From Methylomicrobium sp051061015 (GTDB lineage: Bacteria; Pseudomonadota; Gammaproteobacteria; Methylococcales; Methylomonadaceae), in NCBI GenBank assembly GCA_051061015.1, contig JBPFEG010000050.1:13176-77175 (forward strand): a DNA stretch of 64,000 bases. Reading direction: 5' to 3'. A program made the translations under genes and the position numbers. Below are positions 43,865 to 52,610 of this stretch, piece after piece (position 1 is the first letter of the stretch; each line of letters starts with the position of its first letter). The notes below the pieces were generated by a model. It was not told the DNA's origin. It did no database searches and worked only from the letters and a program-made list of their open reading frames with translations.

Positions 43865-44545
43865 TCAAAATGCTTCCATGTTAACCGCAGCGATAGGACC
43901 GTCAACCGCAACGGCCCCGCAAACCTCGTTTCCGACATCAAGCGTATGGAGCGACCAGTTTTCGGCAGGCCCGCAGGATGCCGGCACATGAAGCATTCTC
44001 GATGGATTGGCCGGATCGACCACGCAGTGGTGCAAACCCAGGCCGATGCCCCGGCCGACCGCCTTGACGAAGGCTTCCTTGTATGTCCAGAAATGATAAA
44101 AGGCGCGAAATTGCTCTGTTTCGGACAGGGCCTGCCAATAGGCTATTTCTTCCGCTCCGAAGCATTTATCGGCCAGTGCGGCCAGATTGGTTCTGGGTTT
44201 GCAGGCTTCGATATCGATGCCGACCCGGCAGCTGCGGCCTATCACCACCGCGATCCGGTCGGCCGTATGCGACAGGTTGAAGGCAATTTCCGGAAAATCG
44301 ACCAAATAAGGTTTGCCGTGGGGATGTTTGCTGAATCGCAGCGTCTCCGGCGGGCTATCGGTTGCTTCCCCCAACAGCATCCGCAGTCGTCCATATGTCT
44401 CGATATAATACGCCTGCCTTTGGGGGTTATTGATGCCTTCCGCGCGGTGTTGCTCCTCGCCGTTGAGCAGGCCCCAGTAATAGGCTGAATCATCAGCATG
44501 TACGCAGAGCCTGCCGAGTCTGATATTCAGTGAATGCGCAATCAT
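43865..44545 (-). CDS. 4'-Phosphopantetheinyl transferase (Sfp type)
   Basis: A 226-residue enzyme that transfers the phosphopantetheine arm from CoA to carrier proteins. The family motifs are PHGKPYL near residue 74, VGIDIEACKPR near residue 109 (Mg2+ ligands), and HFWTYKEAFVKAVGRG near residue 150. The length and motif set fit the Sfp class, which serves polyketide, nonribosomal peptide or fatty acid carriers, rather than AcpS. No carrier protein gene is in this window. Confidence 0.87.
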   Translation of the reverse strand: MIAHSLNIRLGRLCVHADDSAYYWGLLNGEEQHRAEGINNPQRQAYYIETYGRLRMLLGEATDSPPETLRFSKHPHGKPYLVDFPEIAFNLSHTADRIAVVIGRSCRVGIDIEACKPRTNLAALADKCFGAEEIAYWQALSETEQFRAFYHFWTYKEAFVKAVGRGIGLGLHHCVVDPANPSRMLHVPASCGPAENWSLHTLDVGNEVCGAVAVDGPIAAVNMEAF

Positions 44546-44581
44546 GGCCGATAGGTACCGCCGGCTCGGATTCTGGCCGGA

Positions 44582-46288
44582 CTACGGACCAACAAGAGCC
44601 AGTCCTTCACCGCGCGGATCGCTGCCGGCGCTCAATTGCCGGGTCTTTTTGTTCCAGAGCACCGCCTGCATGTCGCCGTAACGGTCAGCCAGGCCTGTCA
44701 ATTGATGTCCCTTCGCAGCAAGGGAGGCAATTTCAGCCGCGCTCAATGCGCCGGGTTCGTATTGAATCGCATCCGGCAAATATTGATGATGAAAGCGCGG
44801 TGCCTTGACCCAGGACGAGGGATCATGGCCTTCTGCATAATCCAGCGCCGCCAGCATTACCATCGAGATGATCCGGCTGCCGCCCGGCGTGCCCAGTACC
44901 GCGATGCCTCGGTCGTTTTCGAGAAAGGTCGGCGTCATGCTCGACAGCATCCGTTTGCCCGGTTGAATCGCATTCGCGGCGCCGCCGACCAGTCCATAGA
45001 CGTTGCCTGATCCTGTGCTGCTCGCGAAATCGTCCATCTCGTCGTTCAGCAGTACGCCGGTTCCCTCCGCAACGAAGCCGGAACCGAAAGGGAAATTGAT
45101 GCTCAAGGTCGCCGCGACGCGATTGCCTTCCGAGTCGATGATCGAAAAATGAGTCGTATTCGCCGCTTCGGGTTCTTGTTCGGTTTCCCCTGCCATCATC
45201 GTGCTCGGCAGCGCTTTGTCGAGTCGGAGCGTGCTGCGCAATCCCTCCGCATAATCTTCATCCAGCAGTCGTTTGACCGGAATAGAGGTATAGTCCGGAT
45301 CGCCGAGGTACAGGGCACGGTCGTGATAGGCTCTCCGCATCGCTTCGATGACCAGGTGCTTGCGCGTCGCTTTGTCGACCTTTTCCAGGTCGTAGCCGGC
45401 CAGGATATTCAATGCTTCGGTCAGTACGATGCCGCCTGACGAGGACGGCGAGGCACTGGTGATTTTGATCCCATGATACTCGCCTTTGACCGGTCGGCGT
45501 TCGATGATACGGTAGGACTCCAGGTCCGCTTCGGTCCAGATACCGCCAGCGGCGTTGACGCTGTCGACGAGCTTCGATCCCGTCTCGCCGCGGTAAAATC
45601 CGTCCCGGCCCGAGGCGGCGATTCGTTTGAGCGTACGGGCCAGATCCGGCTGGCGCAGAATCGAAAATGGGGCGATGAACTCGCCGTAGGGCAGAAAGAT
45701 GCGGGAAGAGGACGGAAAGCGTCGGATGACCGGTTGCCGGGTTCCAAGCAGCTTATGGAATTTACGGCCGACTGCAAAACCGTTCTCGGCATAGCGGATC
45801 GCCGGAGCTAGCGATTCCGTCAAGGGCAGGCGGCCGTAACGTTCCGACAAATGCGCCAGCGCAGCCGGCATACCGGGTATAGCGGCGGCTAAGGCGCCGT
45901 CGATCGACAATTTCTGGACTACCTTGCCCTGCCTGTCCAGAAACATGTCCTTGCGTGCGGCGAACGGCGCTTTCTCGCGGCCATCGATCATCGTTTCGAA
46001 ACCATCGCTTGCTCGGTGCAGCAGCCAATATCCGCCGCCTCCCAGCCCCGAGCCGGAAGGCTCGACCACTGACAGCGCCGCGCTGACTGCAACGGCTGCA
46101 TCAAACACATTGCCGCCTTCCTGGAGTATTTCGAATCCGGCGCGCGTAGCCAACGGGTGCGCGCTCGCGATTGCGGCTTGAAGCGGCTGTTGTCCGGAAG
46201 CAGAATTTGCCTGGAGCGGCGCAGTAACGAACAGCAGACATGCCCAAAGGCAGATCGGATGTTTCAGGTCAGGCATCCGGTTCCTCAT
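44582..46288 (-). CDS. ggt: Gamma-glutamyltransferase
   Basis: A 568-residue periplasmic Ntn-hydrolase that cleaves the gamma-glutamyl bond of glutathione. A signal peptide occupies about the first 30 residues (CLWACLLFVTAPLQANSASG). The self-processing nucleophile Thr is in NTTHFSIIDSEG near residue 382, where the protein would be cut into large and small subunits. The substrate motif DGREKAPFAARKDMF is near residue 99 and TPGGSRII near residue 470. The start overlaps the next upstream small gene by 20 bases. Confidence 0.92.
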   Translation of the reverse strand: MRNRMPDLKHPICLWACLLFVTAPLQANSASGQQPLQAAIASAHPLATRAGFEILQEGGNVFDAAVAVSAALSVVEPSGSGLGGGGYWLLHRASDGFETMIDGREKAPFAARKDMFLDRQGKVVQKLSIDGALAAAIPGMPAALAHLSERYGRLPLTESLAPAIRYAENGFAVGRKFHKLLGTRQPVIRRFPSSSRIFLPYGEFIAPFSILRQPDLARTLKRIAASGRDGFYRGETGSKLVDSVNAAGGIWTEADLESYRIIERRPVKGEYHGIKITSASPSSSGGIVLTEALNILAGYDLEKVDKATRKHLVIEAMRRAYHDRALYLGDPDYTSIPVKRLLDEDYAEGLRSTLRLDKALPSTMMAGETEQEPEAANTTHFSIIDSEGNRVAATLSINFPFGSGFVAEGTGVLLNDEMDDFASSTGSGNVYGLVGGAANAIQPGKRMLSSMTPTFLENDRGIAVLGTPGGSRIISMVMLAALDYAEGHDPSSWVKAPRFHHQYLPDAIQYEPGALSAAEIASLAAKGHQLTGLADRYGDMQAVLWNKKTRQLSAGSDPRGEGLALVGP

Positions 46289-46430
46289 ACAGTTTCATTA
46301 CCATGCGTTTGAACCAGGCCGGACGGAACAGCACGACATAGATTCCGATCACGCTGGTCACCGGCATCGGGCCGAGGCCGAGAACGGTCAACAGGATCAG
46401 CACGATCAGCAGCTTTATTCTTAAGCCCAT
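46269..46430 (-). CDS. 53-residue membrane protein
   Basis: A small frame, MGLRIKLLIVLILLTVLGLG then PMPVTSVIGIYVVLF and PAWFKRMV, ending EEPDA. It has two hydrophobic segments and a cytoplasmic-type basic end, so it is probably an inner membrane protein. Its 3' end overlaps the ggt start by 20 bases, which suggests co-translation. I recall similar tiny proteins in gammaproteobacteria but cannot assign a function. Confidence 0.55.
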   Translation of the reverse strand: MGLRIKLLIVLILLTVLGLGPMPVTSVIGIYVVLFRPAWFKRMVMKLYEEPDA

Positions 46431-46458
46431 TGACTATCTACGGCATTCGCGCGAGGAG

Positions 46459-46794
46459 TCAATCCCATTCGAGGATCTTCCACATGTTGATCTGGCTGCC
46501 CCGATCGCCATCATTCACATCCAGTTGGCCGTCGCCGTCCGAGTCGATGAAATAATAGGGCGGACCGATGTCCGGAATGACCTTGATCATGTAAAGCCGG
46601 CCGCTTTGCCGGTATTCCTGAATCGTATTCTTGCCCTTCCGGATGATCGTGATATCGGGTTCCAGCGTTTCACCGCTCTGCACCGGCATTGGCGGTTCGG
46701 GTACTTCTTCGGGAATCGCCTCGAGCTTGGGCGGACGTTCGTCAACCGCATAAGCCGGCAACGCAAGACACCATAACAGAAAAAATCGGCGCAT
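46459..46794 (-). CDS. DUF2782 family exported protein
   Basis: A 111-residue protein starting MRRFFLLWCLALPAYAVDE, with a cleavable signal peptide of about 16 residues. The mature part has IRKGKNTIQEYRQSGRLYMI and DIGPPYYFIDSDGDGQLD, which fit DUF2782. A longer in-frame start further upstream lacks a signal peptide, so I chose the one at 46794. Function is unknown. Confidence 0.75.
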   Translation of the reverse strand: MRRFFLLWCLALPAYAVDERPPKLEAIPEEVPEPPMPVQSGETLEPDITIIRKGKNTIQEYRQSGRLYMIKVIPDIGPPYYFIDSDGDGQLDVNDGDRGSQINMWKILEWD

Positions 46795-46882
46795 GACGGT
46801 TGTTTCCACAGTCCAAAGGGAGATTATCTTAATCGTTCGAACGAATTCGCTGCAAATAAATCGCAGTCCGTCTTCTACACTT

Positions 46883-47467
46883 TTACCAGACCAGATCATC
46901 CGGAATCTGGTATTGCGCATAAGGATCGTCGTTATTTTCGACAGACACGCTGGAAGCATCGTTCCATACGATAATACAGGACGGATCGCGCTCGCGGATT
47001 TTTCCGGCAATTTCGACAGGCACTATGTCGTAACGTTTGCGTTGCCTGACGATAGCCAGTTTGCCGTCACTGATCTGGTCGCGCATCTCTTTCGGCACGA
47101 ACAGTTTTTTGACCTTGTTCAGATCGGTAAAATGATAAGCCTGACTGTCGTCGTATTCCTCGATCGCGTTTTCGTCAATCGCGAGCCGGTGGGTTTCGAT
47201 CAGCTGCCTGACCTGTGCGGCGATTTGTTTTTTCTCTTCCTGTTCCTGCTTGAGTCTATTCAGCTCCTTGTCGCGCTCGGCTTTTTCAGCCAGCGCCTGT
47301 TGCATCATACGCTTGGCCTCATCCACGACCTGCACATTGTTATGGCGTTGCTGCTGAACCTGCTTATGCTTGTCGGATTTTGCGGTCCTGGCCTGCGCGG
47401 CGGTCACCAGACCTGACTTCAATAATTGTTCCTGCAGCGATAATTTTTTCTGACTCATATCTAACAT
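46883..47467 (-). CDS. DUF2058 family protein (YaiL-like)
   Basis: A 194-residue protein matching DUF2058. The N-terminal SLQEQLLKSGLVTAAQARTAK is highly conserved, followed by a long charged helix (about residues 45-85, probably coiled coil) and YHFTDLNKVKKLFVPKEMRD near residue 131. Family members such as E. coli YaiL are nucleoprotein- or polysome-associated proteins of unclear role. No signal or membrane segment is present. It is transcribed away from msrB. Confidence 0.85.
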   Translation of the reverse strand: MLDMSQKKLSLQEQLLKSGLVTAAQARTAKSDKHKQVQQQRHNNVQVVDEAKRMMQQALAEKAERDKELNRLKQEQEEKKQIAAQVRQLIETHRLAIDENAIEEYDDSQAYHFTDLNKVKKLFVPKEMRDQISDGKLAIVRQRKRYDIVPVEIAGKIRERDPSCIIVWNDASSVSVENNDDPYAQYQIPDDLVW

Positions 47468-47608
47468 CCAAATGGCACTATTAACTGTAATTATAAAGGG
47501 TCCTTATTAATGTCAAAAAGGGATATTTTACCGATCGGCCTGGCCGGTTTTGCGATGCCGCCCCAGGCGGGTACAATGAATTGAGTCGTATGGCCCTGGA
47601 GAATCCCC

Positions 47609-48004
47609 ATGAATCACAACTCAAACAATGACGAACAATGGCGCGATAAGCTGAGCCCGGAGCAATTTGCGATCTGCCGCCAGAAAGCCACCGAGGCGCC
47701 GTTTACCGGCAAATACACGGACTGCAAAACGCCGGGCCTCTATCGTTGTGTGTGCTGCGGCAATCCGTTGTTCGACTCCGATACCAAGTATGATTCGGGT
47801 TCGGGGTGGCCGAGTTTTTGGGATGTATTGTCGGAAAACAGCGTCGCCGAACATCCGGACAACAGCCACGGCATGCGCCGGGTCGAGGTCACCTGCAAAG
47901 CGTGCGGTGCGCATCTGGGACATGTGTTTCCGGACGGTCCGCAGCCGACCGGCCTGCGCTACTGCATCAATTCCGCCTCTCTGGATCTACAGGAAAAATC
48001 ATGA
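47609..48004 (+). CDS. msrB: Peptide methionine (R)-S-oxide reductase
   Basis: A 131-residue MsrB that reduces methionine-R-sulfoxide in proteins. The zinc-binding cysteines are in YRCVCCGNPLF near residue 46 and VTCKACGAHLGHVFPDG near residue 94. YDSGSGWPSF is the substrate loop, and the catalytic Cys is in LRYCINSASL near residue 120. The stop overlaps the start of the aminopeptidase gene (ATGA), so the two are probably an operon. Confidence 0.94.
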   Translation: MNHNSNNDEQWRDKLSPEQFAICRQKATEAPFTGKYTDCKTPGLYRCVCCGNPLFDSDTKYDSGSGWPSFWDVLSENSVAEHPDNSHGMRRVEVTCKACGAHLGHVFPDGPQPTGLRYCINSASLDLQEKS

Positions 48005-49308
48005 CCGCAAGACAGTACGCCCAGCAGTTACTGGACTTTATCGACAAGAGCCCGAGCCCCTGGCATGCGGTCGCCTCGATCGAAACGGCTATCAAGGACT
48101 TTCAATTTACACGGCTCGATGAAACCGCCAAATGGCAGTTGCAGCCGGGCGGCCGCTATTATGTGGTGCGCGACGACTCCTCGATCGTGCTGTTTGTGCT
48201 GGGTCAAAAAGCGCCGGCCGAATCCGGCTTCAGCATCGTCGGCGCCCATACCGATTCGCCGGGGTTGAGGCTCAAACCGAATCCAGCAACGGTGAGCGAC
48301 GGACTGGCCCGGCTCGGTGTCGAGATTTACGGCGGGCCGATTCTCGCGACGTTCACCGACCGCGATTTGAGCGTGGCCGGCCGGATCAGCTATGTCGACG
48401 AACGCGAACGCCTCTTGCATAAGCTGGTGAGCTTCGATCGTCCCTTGCTGCGGTTGCCGAATCTCGCGATTCATATGAACCGGAGCGTCAACGAAGACGG
48501 TCTGAAACTGCATAAGCAGAACGAATTGCCGCTGCTGCTGGCGCAATTGACCGGCGAGCAATTGCCACAGCCTTATTTTCTGGCGCTGCTGGAGCAGGGC
48601 GCCGGCATCAGTGCGGCGCAAGTGCTGTCCTGGGATCTGGCGGTTTATGACACCCAAAAAGGCTCCTTTTGGGGAGCGAACCAGGAATTTATTGCCAATA
48701 GCCAGCTCGACAACCTGGCGTCCTGTCACGCGGCGCTGCAAGCCTTGCTGGATGAGAATATTTTGAATCATGCCGGCAGCACCCTGGTTTGCGCGTTTTT
48801 CGACCATGAAGAAATCGGCAGTGAAAGTCACATCGGTGCCGCCGGCAGTTTCTTAATGGATATACTGCAACGCATCAATCTTGTCGTATCGCAGGATCCG
48901 GAAGACATCGCCCGGGCGTTGGCTCGAAGCTTTTTGATCAGCGCCGACATGGCGCATGCCTATCAACCCAATTTTCCGTCGGCGTATGATCCGGATCATA
49001 AAGTCCTGGTGAACAAGGGACCTGTGATCAAATTTAACGCGAGCCACCGTTACAGTTCCGAGAGTATCTCGGCCGTGCGCTTCATCCACTGGTGCGAGGA
49101 AGTCGGCGTGCCGTATCAACGCTATTCGCACCGCTGCGATCTGCCCTGCGGCAGCACGATCGGGCCGATTGCCTCGGCAAAGCTCGGCATTCGCGCCGTC
49201 GATGTCGGCTGTCCGCTATGGGCAATGCACAGCATTCGCGAAAGTGCCGGTGTGTTCGATCATGAATATATGATCCGGGTATTGAAGCGCTTCTTTAGAG
49301 GCGATTAA
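48001..49308 (+). CDS. M18 family aspartyl-type aminopeptidase
   Basis: A 435-residue zinc aminopeptidase (family M18, ApeB-like). The N-terminus QQLLDFIDKSPSPWHAV is typical. The metal ligands lie in IVGAHTDSPGLRL near residue 80, the FFDHEEIGSESH segment near residue 264 and SADMAHAYQPNFP near residue 316. The C-terminal CDLPCGSTIGPI and VGCPLWAMHSIRE are highly conserved. Cytoplasmic peptide turnover is likely. The chosen ATG overlaps the msrB stop by four bases. Confidence 0.92.
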   Translation: MTARQYAQQLLDFIDKSPSPWHAVASIETAIKDFQFTRLDETAKWQLQPGGRYYVVRDDSSIVLFVLGQKAPAESGFSIVGAHTDSPGLRLKPNPATVSDGLARLGVEIYGGPILATFTDRDLSVAGRISYVDERERLLHKLVSFDRPLLRLPNLAIHMNRSVNEDGLKLHKQNELPLLLAQLTGEQLPQPYFLALLEQGAGISAAQVLSWDLAVYDTQKGSFWGANQEFIANSQLDNLASCHAALQALLDENILNHAGSTLVCAFFDHEEIGSESHIGAAGSFLMDILQRINLVVSQDPEDIARALARSFLISADMAHAYQPNFPSAYDPDHKVLVNKGPVIKFNASHRYSSESISAVRFIHWCEEVGVPYQRYSHRCDLPCGSTIGPIASAKLGIRAVDVGCPLWAMHSIRESAGVFDHEYMIRVLKRFFRGD

Positions 49309-49476
49309 ATTTACCGTGCCGTTCGCGATCTAACCTGCTCCCGCCAGGATGGGTTTGTGTTATAGTTAATACGCTAAGTCGAGCTGATCCGTTTTATTTT
49401 TAGCCGCCATTCATTTTTTGCGGGAAAATGGCATTATCGTTAATTTTAATTAATTTGAGAGTTTGGGAGAGATCAT

Positions 49477-49794
49477 ATGAAAGTAATTAAATCGGCTTTT
49501 ATCGGCTTGGTTTTGACTGCCTCGGCCCCTGTTTTTGCGGATGCTCAACCGGTTGTGAATCAGCCGCGCGGTGTTGACTTCCTGTATGATGTCGCCCTGC
49601 GCCCCGCCGGTTTTGTGGCGACTATTTTGGGCACCGGACTTTATCTTGCATTGAGCCCCGCTACTGCCATCACTTCGCTCCAGCCGCCTCACGATACCTT
49701 TAAAACATTTGCCGACTTCATCATCATGAATCCCTATAAATTCACGTTTACCCGGCCGGTCGGCGATTATAATTTCCCCCAGACTGAAAAGTAA
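49477..49794 (+). CDS. Small exported protein, unknown
   Basis: A 105-residue protein with a cleavable signal (hydrophobic to residue 21, ending SAPVFADAQP). A second hydrophobic, Gly-rich stretch (ATILGTGLYLALSPATAI) sits in the middle. No family is recognised with certainty; the general look is like multidrug-transporter-adjacent or envelope small proteins of methanotrophs. A good ribosome binding site (GGGAGAG) precedes the ATG. Confidence 0.6.
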   Translation: MKVIKSAFIGLVLTASAPVFADAQPVVNQPRGVDFLYDVALRPAGFVATILGTGLYLALSPATAITSLQPPHDTFKTFADFIIMNPYKFTFTRPVGDYNFPQTEK

Positions 49795-50011
49795 TTTTCG
49801 CCTTATCAGCCGATCCCGGGTATGAGCAGGGTATCGAAAACGCCCTGCTACGCTTCAGAGAACGCCGCGGAAAGACAGATCCGGCTCGTGAGCGTTTGAG
49901 GAACAGCCCTTATCTGCCCCGTTTTTAAGCCAAGCCTTTGGGCATCCGCCTTCTTTAAAAAATCGGCCAGGCTGAGCGCAGGCCGCTGAGTGCGGACAGG
50001 CTACGCCATGC
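49795..50011. other. Convergent intergenic region before pgi stop
   Basis: It lies between the small exported protein gene and the convergent pgi gene. A partial hairpin (GCAGGG...CCCTGC near 49829) lacks a T-run. No coding sequence is supported here. Confidence 0.3.
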
Positions 50012-51652
50012 TTACGATAGCTCCTTGTACTGCTTGTAGGCATTGATCAGGCCATTCGTTGAGCTGTCATGGCTCGTGATAGTGTGATTGCTTTTGAGCT
50101 CGGGTAAGATCACTTTGGCGAGCACCTTGCCGAGTTCGACGCCCATCTGGTCGAACGAGTTGATATTCCAGATTACGCCTTGCGTGAATATCTTATGTTC
50201 ATAAAATGCGATCAGAGAGCCCAAAGTTTTCGGGGTCATCTTCTTGAATAGAAAGGAATTGGAGGGTTTGTTGCCATCGAAGACTTTCGAAGCGACCAGC
50301 ACCGGATCAGCACGTTCTTCGGGTGATAGCCGGGCCTTGACTTCCTCCTCGGTCAGGCCATTCATCAGTGCTTCAGGCTGTGCAAGAAAATTGGACACCA
50401 GAATATCCTGGTGCTCCGGCAAATGGTAATGGCTGTTCGCGGCCGCCATGAAATCGCACGGGATCAGCTTGGTACCCTGATGGATCAGTTGGAAAAAGGC
50501 GTGCTGGCCGTTGGTGCCCGGTTGCCCCCAGATAATCGGGCCGGTGCTGTAATCGACTCGATTGCCGTCCATATCGACGCTTTTGCCGTTGCTTTCCATG
50601 TCGCCTTGCTGCAGATAATCGGAAAAATAACGCATCGACTGGTCGTAAGGGATCACTGCATGGGAGTCGGCTTCAAAGAAATTGTTATACCAAACGCCAA
50701 GCAACGCCATGATAACCGGGATGTTCTTGTCGAGTGGCGTATGGCGGAAGTGCTGGTCGGCTTCATACGCGCCTTGCAGCAATTCTTCGAAATTGTCCAT
50801 GCCGATGTTCAGCGCGGTCGATAAGCTGACCGAGGACCATAGCGAATAGCGTCCGCCGACCCAGTCCCAGAATTCAAACATGTTGTCGGTGTCGATGCCG
50901 AACCGGGCGACATTTTCCGCATGCGTCGAGATCGCCACGAAATGTTTGGGAATCGCGTCTTCGGATTTAGCACTATCCAGCAACCAGTTTCTGGCCGATC
51001 TGGCGTTCATCATGGTTTCCTGGGTATTGAAAACTTTCGAAGCGATCACGAATAAGGTCGTTTCAGCGGATAAAGGTTTCAGTACCTCGACCAGATCGGT
51101 TTGATCTACATTCGAGACGTAGTGGACTTTGAGTTGCTCCGACCCGTAAGGCGACAACGCTGCCGATATCATTTTGGGACCCAGGCCGGAGCCGCCGATG
51201 CCGATGCTGACGACATCGGTGATGGCCTTGCCGCTGTACCCCTTCCATGCGCCCGATCTGACTAGTTCGCAAAAGGAGCGCATCTTGGCCAGCACGCGGT
51301 TTACGTCCGGCATCACGTCTTTGCCTGCCACATAAACCGGGGTATTGCTGCGATTGCGAAGCGCGGTATGTAGGACTGCCCGGTGCTCGGTCGTATTGAT
51401 GATTTCGCCGTTGAACATCGCCTCGATTTTTTGTTTGAGGCTTTGCGTTTCGGCCAGATCGAGGAGCAGTGCAATGGTTTGTTCGTTGATGCGATTTTTG
51501 GAGTAATCGAAAATGATGTCGTTGAATTGGAGAGAGAACTTTTTGAAACGGGCCGGGTCTTTGCTAAAGACTTCCCGCATCGATTCGTTTTGAATGTACC
51601 GAAAATGGGTTTTGAGTGCGATCCAAGCTTTAGAATTAGTCAATGACGACAT
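50012..51652 (-). CDS. pgi: Glucose-6-phosphate isomerase
   Basis: A 546-residue enzyme that interconverts glucose-6-phosphate and fructose-6-phosphate. Family motifs in order include ENRAVLHTALR-like HRAVLHTALRNR near residue 92, VVSIGIGGSGLGPKM near residue 146, DWVGGRYSLWSSVSLS near residue 266 and the C-terminal FDQMGVELGKVLA near residue 502. In methanotrophs it connects the RuMP cycle with glycolysis. No other sugar gene is adjacent. Confidence 0.95.
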   Translation of the reverse strand: MSSLTNSKAWIALKTHFRYIQNESMREVFSKDPARFKKFSLQFNDIIFDYSKNRINEQTIALLLDLAETQSLKQKIEAMFNGEIINTTEHRAVLHTALRNRSNTPVYVAGKDVMPDVNRVLAKMRSFCELVRSGAWKGYSGKAITDVVSIGIGGSGLGPKMISAALSPYGSEQLKVHYVSNVDQTDLVEVLKPLSAETTLFVIASKVFNTQETMMNARSARNWLLDSAKSEDAIPKHFVAISTHAENVARFGIDTDNMFEFWDWVGGRYSLWSSVSLSTALNIGMDNFEELLQGAYEADQHFRHTPLDKNIPVIMALLGVWYNNFFEADSHAVIPYDQSMRYFSDYLQQGDMESNGKSVDMDGNRVDYSTGPIIWGQPGTNGQHAFFQLIHQGTKLIPCDFMAAANSHYHLPEHQDILVSNFLAQPEALMNGLTEEEVKARLSPEERADPVLVASKVFDGNKPSNSFLFKKMTPKTLGSLIAFYEHKIFTQGVIWNINSFDQMGVELGKVLAKVILPELKSNHTITSHDSSTNGLINAYKQYKELS

Positions 51653-51922
51653 TTTTTAGGGGCTCCAATTTGAATAATCCGAATAGATGATGTAAGTCTA
51701 CGGAAATGAGGGTGCCATGGCAATAGAACAGTGCCGGAAGAACGGGAGGGGAGGGATTGCTGTAAGAAGGGCATCAATGCCTTGAATTTAAGGGTTTTGG
51801 TATGCTAGAGTGGCTCGCTGGCAATTGACTTTATTCGAAATAGCGTTATTTTGAAGAGGGCTCAAGCGCTGCTTAGAGCTTGTTGTTTTAATTATAATAA
51901 TTTATCAAAACCGGAAGGCATT
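51653..51922 (+). promoter_or_regulatory. Upstream region of the copper-type gene pair
   Basis: About 270 bases with AT-rich patches. A TTGACT at 51825 is followed 16 bases later by TTATTT, so a weak promoter is possible. No gene is supported; the frame that opens at 51851 has no ribosome binding site and an unlikely N-terminus. Confidence 0.3.
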
Positions 51923-52513
51923 ATGAACAGAGCACATTTTTTTGCAAAGGGTTTTCTAGGAATGCTGGGCTTGCTGCTGTCGGCAGCTGTTTGGGCGCAC
52001 GGCGGTGCAGCGGGTACCGATACCGACCAATGTAAATTCGAGCTGGAGCCAAGTCATTGGATTCACTACACTGCTTATCAGCCGAAATCCTATCCGGCCG
52101 AAGAATTCTGCGGCAAACTTCCAGGCGCCGCTACCCCGACCCAACTGGTTTTCGATTATCAGGACATGAGATACCGTAATATGACGGTTGAATTTGAAGT
52201 GACCAAAGAGCCTGAAGGCACTCGGGTGTTCTTTTTGCCTGGCAGCAAGCACAAATCCGGCACCGTCAACCTGGACTTGCCGAACGGCGTGCCGGAAGCC
52301 GGTAAATACCTGATTCATATCACACTGGTGCCTGATCAAGGCGATCGCCTGGATGCGCACATGAGCTTCACTGCCGGCACCGGCGCTCCAGCCAGCAAAT
52401 ACAGTAATCTGCTGTATATCCTGTTAGCGTTTGCGGGTCTTTACGGACTGTATCTGTCCAATGCCGCATTCAAAAACAAAGTCGATAGTTTGATCGGAAA
52501 AAAGAGCGCCTAG
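51923..52513 (+). CDS. Exported, membrane-anchored protein (pairs with cupredoxin gene)
   Basis: A 196-residue protein: signal peptide to about residue 24 (LLLSAAVWAHGG), a beta-rich periplasmic domain with two Cys (TDQCKFELE and EEFCGKLP), and a C-terminal transmembrane helix (SNLLYILLAFAGLYGLYLSN) before a basic end. The start with AAGG upstream is MNRAHFFAKGFLG. I cannot name the family. It resembles the single-span periplasmic proteins that accompany copper enzymes in methane and ammonia oxidisers, and the next gene encodes a copper-binding-type protein. Confidence 0.55.
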   Translation: MNRAHFFAKGFLGMLGLLLSAAVWAHGGAAGTDTDQCKFELEPSHWIHYTAYQPKSYPAEEFCGKLPGAATPTQLVFDYQDMRYRNMTVEFEVTKEPEGTRVFFLPGSKHKSGTVNLDLPNGVPEAGKYLIHITLVPDQGDRLDAHMSFTAGTGAPASKYSNLLYILLAFAGLYGLYLSNAAFKNKVDSLIGKKSA

Positions 52514-52518
52514 TTTTT

Positions 52519-52579
52519 GAGTCCGCGAGGACTCGGTTTTGTTCGCGTTAACGCCGCCCGACTCCTGGGCGTTAACGCG
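52519..52579 (+). promoter_or_regulatory. Intercistronic hairpins between the two copper-type genes
   Basis: Two hairpins occur in tandem. GAGTCC-GCGA-GGACTC is followed by GGTTTT, like a weak terminator. A perfect 12-base stem, CGCGTTAACGCC / GGCGTTAACGCG (52544-52555 and 52568-52579), comes next. They could limit read-through or stabilise the upstream message, giving unequal expression of the two genes. Confidence 0.55.
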
Positions 52580-52610
52580 GAATTTTATTGATAGTTGTAG
52601 AGGTAAAGTA

